Shown piece after piece: positions 13,897 to 17,424 of a stretch of 17,424 nucleotides of DNA. Made by a program: the position numbers and the translations under genes. Numbering within the stretch: position 1 is the stretch's first letter; every line of letters starts with the position of its first letter. Source of the DNA: an uncultured Acetatifactor sp. (GTDB lineage Bacteria > Bacillota > Clostridia > Lachnospirales > Lachnospiraceae); contig CAJUJN010000004.1 in the NCBI GenBank assembly GCA_910586775.1, positions 98,735-116,158 of the forward strand. The letters are read 5' to 3'. A model generated the notes under the pieces. That model did not search any database, was not told where the DNA came from, and worked only from the letters and a program-made list of their open reading frames with translations.

Positions 13897-14716
13897 ATGG
13901 ATAAGGATGAAAAAGGGTTTGTAAGGAAAGGGAAAACATATTTCAACTACTGGACGATATACGGCGCGTCCTATGAACGGTTGGCAATGGTTCTGGCAGG
14001 AACGGCAATCCTCACCGCAGGAAACGTGTACCTGCGGTGGAGCATCGGAGAAGCGTTGGATACCGGGAAGCTGCAGATGTCATTGCTGATGATTGCCGGA
14101 GTCCTTCTGGTTTTGTCCCAACTGATTTCTTATATCTGGCAGATTCTGTTTGTCAAGGTTCAGAAAAATTTATACGGCAAAATCCAGGCAAAGGTGCTGA
14201 ACAGTTCCATGGAAAGTTTGGGGAAAAGCGGACAGGGAGCAGTGACAGCCTATTATACGTCGGATGTAGGCCAGATTGACAGCTTTGCCAACCGGATTCT
14301 GGGAAGGGCATTTCCGGATCTGGTGGGATGGCTGATTACGGTTGGGATGATGTTCTGGTTCGATGGGTATCTGGGGATTGTCGCCATATTTGTAACGGTG
14401 GTGCCGGCCCTGTTTCTGCACAGGATGAGCAGGCCGATTGCGAAAGGAACCGGCGAATATCAGGAGGCTCTGGAGAAGGTGAATCAGAGTGTAGTGAATG
14501 GTCTGTATAACCTGGGAACAATCAAGGCATCCGGTCAGGAGGGTGTGTTTATTCGGGATAACGATGAAAAATTGACGGATTTACAGAAAAAGAAGAGAAA
14601 GGTGGCTATATGGGAGGCTTTGCTTAGCGCCCATGCTGGTCAGCGCCTTTGGAACCATCATTCTGCTGACTTCTTTAAGCGGCTGGTTTGTGCTGAAAGG
14701 ACGAATCACTCCCGGA
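13897..14716 (+). pseudogene. ABC exporter half-gene A, transmembrane part only, frameshifted
   Basis: ATG 13897 (GGGG 5 nt upstream; the TTG frame from 13840 adds a low-complexity Lys/Glu tail of no family character) opens MDKDEKGFVRKGKTYFNYW. Four membrane spans of a type I ABC exporter are readable (about residues 26-46, 58-80, 133-150 and 153-170), with the family's SxxGQGAVTAYYTSDVGQID segment between spans 2 and 3. At CCC 14630-14632 the frame changes: upstream reads WEALLSA, and the fifth span (MLVSAFGTIILLTSLSGW) is in the next frame. One extra C explains this. The coding sense then stops at GRITPG (about 14716), where inverted DNA begins. The sixth span and the whole nucleotide-binding domain are missing. 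The gene cannot make a working half-transporter as read. Confidence 0.75.
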
Positions 14717-16072
14717 CGCAGATCATTCCTGATTCTGTGCATGGTCATTGCCTGCCAGAAGAGTCCTGCGGTATCAAAAACCAGAAAACCAATGGTAAAC
14801 AGCGCGATAAAGAACAGCTGCCGCGTAAATTCCTCCGCCCTTCCCCCGTTTGCCATATTCAGCACGGTGCTTACGGTTACCATTGCAGCCATCCACTGGA
14901 AGCTGTGTATCCTCATTTACGTGGTGGGGCTGCTGTGCTGGGGCGCTCAGATTCTGGTCATCCGAAGGCAACGTCCTACCATTCAGGCACTCCAGGAAAA
15001 CCGGGCGGCGGCTCTGGGGCTCTGTAATGAAAATTTAGCCAATGGGCTGACCGTGAGGCTGTGCGGGCTTGTGGATGCCTTTCAGGAGAAGGTGCTTGGC
15101 AACCTGGACGGTTTTGAGAAGATTTCCCGCAAATTTGCCGTACAGAAAGCGGAGGAGGGGATTGGCGGGACGCTGATTCAGTACATGCAGAGCGTAGGCA
15201 TGCTTTTCGCAGGCTTTTACCTGTATCAGAACGGGGAGATACGGTTGGGGGATGTGGTCATCCTGTACCAGATGGCGGCTTTGATCACCACCATGATTAC
15301 CATGGTTTCTGCCCTTTACGCCAGTCTGCAGAGTTGGCTGGTGAGTTTTCACAGGCTGCATGATATCCTGGATCTGGAGGAGGAACGGGACGTGCCGGAA
15401 GCCAGGGATATGGACTTTTCGGCCCAGGCGGATTACGGGATTGAGGCAGAGCAGGTCAAATGCCGGTTCGGAGAATTCACGGTGTATGAAAACCTGAATC
15501 TGAGGCTTGAGAAAAAGGGGCTCTATATCATGGCAGGAGAAAGCGGAAAGGGCAAAACCACCTTTTTCCGCCTGCTGACAGGCATCTACCCTTACGAGTC
15601 AGGAAAAATCAGTCTCTTCGGACACAGCGGGAAGGAATATACGCGCAGAAGCATCCGGCGCCAGATTACCTACATGCCCCAGGAGAATGCGCTGTTTGAG
15701 GGAACCGTCAGGGACAATATCTTATGGAGGAGTGAGGCTTCCGATTCCGAAATGCTTGCGCTGCTTGGGCGGCTTGGCCTGGAGCAGTGGATTCTCGGGT
15801 TGGAAAAAGGCCTGGATACCCTGTTGGACAATGGCGGAACAGGATTTTCGGGCGGCCAGCGCAAGAGCCTGCTCCTGGCGAGGGCCTTACTGGAAGACTC
15901 ACCGGTCTATCTGTTGGACGAGGCTTTTGCAGGGGTGGACTTCAGGCACTGCAGCCTGATCTGGGAGGAACTGGACAGGATTGCACAGCGGGCGCTGGTC
16001 ATCGTGATTACCCATGACCAGTCTGTACTGGAGAATTGGAAAGAGGCAGGGCGGCAGCTGCTGTCCATATAA
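14633..16072 (+). CDS. Chimeric ABC exporter ORF with intact nucleotide-binding domain
   Basis: This 479-aa open frame starts inside half-gene A (the ATG at 14633 is part of span 5 and has no ribosome-binding site), crosses the inverted piece, and from about 14861 reads half-gene B from its third span onward (STVLTVTIAAIHWKL). B then continues normally: two further spans, then a complete ATPase with Walker A GESGKGKTT (302-310), Q-loop MPQENALFEG, signature FSGGQ (405-409, Phe for the usual Leu), Walker B VYLLDEAF with the catalytic Glu, and H-loop VIVITHD. B therefore has a sound motor but lacks its own start and first spans in the right orientation. I expect no functional transporter. An annotation pipeline may list it as an ATP-binding/permease protein. 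The substrate is unknown. Confidence 0.75.
   Translation: MLVSAFGTIILLTSLSGWFVLKGRITPGRRSFLILCMVIACQKSPAVSKTRKPMVNSAIKNSCRVNSSALPPFAIFSTVLTVTIAAIHWKLCILIYVVGLLCWGAQILVIRRQRPTIQALQENRAAALGLCNENLANGLTVRLCGLVDAFQEKVLGNLDGFEKISRKFAVQKAEEGIGGTLIQYMQSVGMLFAGFYLYQNGEIRLGDVVILYQMAALITTMITMVSALYASLQSWLVSFHRLHDILDLEEERDVPEARDMDFSAQADYGIEAEQVKCRFGEFTVYENLNLRLEKKGLYIMAGESGKGKTTFFRLLTGIYPYESGKISLFGHSGKEYTRRSIRRQITYMPQENALFEGTVRDNILWRSEASDSEMLALLGRLGLEQWILGLEKGLDTLLDNGGTGFSGGQRKSLLLARALLEDSPVYLLDEAFAGVDFRHCSLIWEELDRIAQRALVIVITHDQSVLENWKEAGRQLLSI
14717..14871 (-). pseudogene. Inverted piece encoding spans 1-2 of ABC half-gene B
   Basis: On the minus strand these bases read STVLNMANGGRAEEF, then TRQLFFIALFTIGFLVFD and GLFWQAMTMHRIRNDLR. 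This is the arrangement of the first external loop, second span and following Arg-rich cytosolic helix of a type I ABC exporter. The plus-strand reading of the same bases (KTRKPMVNSAIKNSCR and so on) has no exporter character, although the frame stays open by chance and joins the flanks. The segment is therefore flipped relative to the gene parts on both sides. The right edge lies at or near AGCACGGTGCT (14861-14871), which is almost palindromic; the left edge is near 14717. Confidence 0.55.
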
Positions 16073-16135
16073 GGAAATTAATTACTTTTAATCTTGCTTA
16101 TTCTCCATAAATAACGGTAACTTTTCATTCACAAG

Positions 16136-16253
16136 TCACTTTTAACTTTCACTTTTAAGTTGTTCTATACAATGACCAATGAGAATCTCTTAAATGCAAG
16201 AAATGCATACCGTATCAGGAAGAAGGCACTTGCAGAAATACAAGTGCCTTTTT
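16136..16253 (+). terminator. Strong terminator 150 bp after the ABC locus, with possible small RNA upstream
   Basis: AAGGCACTTG (16223-16232) and CAAGTGCCTT (16241-16250) form a perfect 10-bp stem with an 8-nt loop ending in TTTTT. The AT-rich lead-in contains TCACTTTTAA twice (16136 and 16149, 13 bp apart) and a TATACA/TACAAT -10-like site at 16166-16173 with no good -35. It may simply end the ABC transcript; a short RNA of about 75 nt from 16178 is possible but weakly supported. Confidence 0.65.
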
Positions 16254-16288
16254 GCATGGGGTAAATGATAAGAACAATGTCGTTTACT

Positions 16289-17079
16289 TTAGAAATGTTG
16301 TATAAAATGTAGTCTCCTCATACGGTTCACACAGCAGAAGGTATCAACAGGCCGGATGTCCTCATTAAGACTCTGGGCGGCTTCGGGGGTCAGGGAAGCA
16401 GTATCCTGTTCCTGCAACATTCTCAGAGTATAGATTTCTGCCTTTTCCAACAGTTCCGCCTCATCGGATTCCTTGTCCGTAAGGAGATGCCGTCCTCGGC
16501 ATACACTTTCAAAGCACAGTCCTCAGCCAGTACAAATTCACGTCCGTCTCCCGGAATATGGTTATAAATCCCTGTTTCCAAAGCATCCAGAAGGGTGGAT
16601 TTCCCGAAATATCCTCCGCTTTAATGACTGTAACGCCTTTTCGGCTTCCCATTCCTCTCATCGCCTGTCCGTCTTCCAGGGAAATCCATACTGCGGTTTC
16701 TTCCGGGGAGACAAAGGGAACCGCCTCTCTCATGAGCGCCGAAGTCCTGTTTTCCCGGGGCAGTATGCTGCCGTCCGCAATAAAGGCGCACAGTTCATGT
16801 TCTCTCATAAATCTGCGTATCCGGCACTGGTATTCAAAAGTTTTCACATATTGTTCCAGTTTTTCAGGGCGGTCTCAATGGTCTCCAGGATATCCCTGAC
16901 TGCGCGGACGGCGGCTTTCGCATTGAGCGCCAGCGCGCTGACAAGGGAGACATTGAAAATAAGTTCTTGTTCTGATAGGGGCGGCTCAGCTCCAGGATAG
17001 CCGGGGCAAGGATATGGAGCAGGTAAGTCTCGTAGGGCAGACTCTCTTCCGGTATCCGTCGTTTTTTTGTTCTTTTCAT
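16289..17079 (-). pseudogene. ABC-class ATPase (predicted P-loop ATPase), multiply frameshifted
   Basis: The start is set by AGGAG 9 nt before ATG 17079 (MKRTKKRRIPEESLPYETY). Reading leftwards the family sequence hops between frames: ELIFNVSLVSALALNAKAAV (shift near 16970), then LEQYVKTFEYQ, REHELCAFIADGSILPRE and AVPFVSPEE (shift near 16868). After MRGMGSRKGVTVI comes the Walker A GGYFGKSTLLDALETGIYN and HIPGDGREFVLAEDCALK (shift near 16620), and then a tail in a further frame to TAA 16289 (shift near 16490). The ADGSILPRE, GMGxRKGVTVI and GGYxGKST blocks are those of the ABC_ATPase family of about 550 aa, whose function is not established. The Walker B (DEDTSATNF region) is absent, so the gene is also truncated. 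The tail (LEKAEIYTLRMLQEQD, NRMRRLHFIQHF) is not a part of the family I recognise and may come from another gene. Confidence 0.75.
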
Positions 17080-17093
17080 GTTGCTCATCTCCT

Positions 17094-17424
17094 GGATTCT
17101 ATATTCTGCATTTGTCCGCTATCTCTGCTTTTTATTGTAATCTGGCTGCTGCGGCAGTATATCAGACGCAGATGCATCTGTCAATTCGTTTTTTAGTCCG
17201 GGAAAATGGTCATGTAGAGATATGAACTACATGGAAAACAAGGTCATTTTGTTGTGAATTATGGATGAAGGGCAATGTAAAATGGGGATTATGTACAGCT
17301 TATGTGGATATTTATGGTTATTTTTGCACATTTTTCATTATGCACTGATTGGAAAAGGACAGGTAATTGTATGATACCTGTCTTTGGTAGTAAAGACTGA
17401 AAAATGGTGCAAACTGGAAGTAAA
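17094..17424. other. Right-end region without a gene; two hairpins
   Basis: Apart from the minus-strand promoter, I see no gene. CATGTAG (17211-17217) and CTACATG (17227-17233) form a 7-bp hairpin. GACAGGTA (17358-17365) and TACCTGTC (17375-17382) form an 8-bp stem followed by TTT, a possible weak terminator or part of a leader of a gene beyond the window. Confidence 0.4.
17156..17184 (-). promoter_or_regulatory. Near-consensus promoter with internal 12-bp palindrome
   Basis: On the minus strand TTGACA (17184-17179), 17 bp, then TATACT (17161-17156, 5 of 6) drives toward ATG 17079 with a leader of about 70 nt. CAGATGCATCTG (17169-17180) is a perfect palindrome overlapping the -35 and filling the spacer, a typical place for a repressor operator. 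The regulator is unknown. Confidence 0.65.

Noticed and set aside
16473..17000. 175-aa plus-strand frame
   Set aside because: Antisense to the ABC-class ATPase relic, where the minus strand carries clear family motifs.

Overview
The window is about 17.4 kb of a moderately GC-rich Firmicutes chromosome, most likely a gut Lachnospiraceae (Clostridia). The basis is purine-rich AGGAGG ribosome-binding sites, sigma-A-like promoters, and the style of the mfd, O-acetylhomoserine sulfhydrylase, PD-(D/E)XK transposase and XRE-TPR proteins. The genus cannot be fixed by reading alone.

Layout. 1-1806: 3' part of a secreted or surface protein with a Pro/Glu 13-residue repeat stalk and duplicated beta-sandwich-like modules. 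1807-2715: a long intergenic stretch with hairpins, a good promoter and a 39-bp minisatellite that would lie in the mfd leader. 2716-6315: intact mfd (transcription-repair coupling factor), followed by a terminator and a well-translated 33-aa mini-gene. 6545-7137: a long inverted repeat and a fragment of an ABC ATPase. 7138-10808: a LysR-type regulator, a Rpn-family nuclease/transposase on the minus strand, and a metY-type O-acetylhomoserine sulfhydrylase. The metY promoter carries a palindrome resembling the LysR-type MET-box at the usual activator distance, so regulator and target probably form a sulfur-assimilation unit split by the transposase-like gene. 10974-11897: an intact XRE-TPR regulator.

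From about 12.0 kb rightwards the region is decaying. It holds a shortened CmpB-type membrane protein, an XRE gene with a stop codon inside the HTH, two ABC exporter half-genes collapsed into one another with a frameshift and an inverted internal piece, and a minus-strand ABC-class ATPase broken by several frameshifts but still preceded by a near-consensus promoter.

The most unusual observations are the inverted ABC transporter segment (about 14717-14871), the MET-box-like operator with 11-bp phased repeats upstream of metY, the 39-bp array upstream of mfd, and the small genes at 6443-6544 and (less certain) 9368-9466. No rRNA, tRNA or CRISPR array was seen. No database search could be run; family names rest on motifs read by eye.
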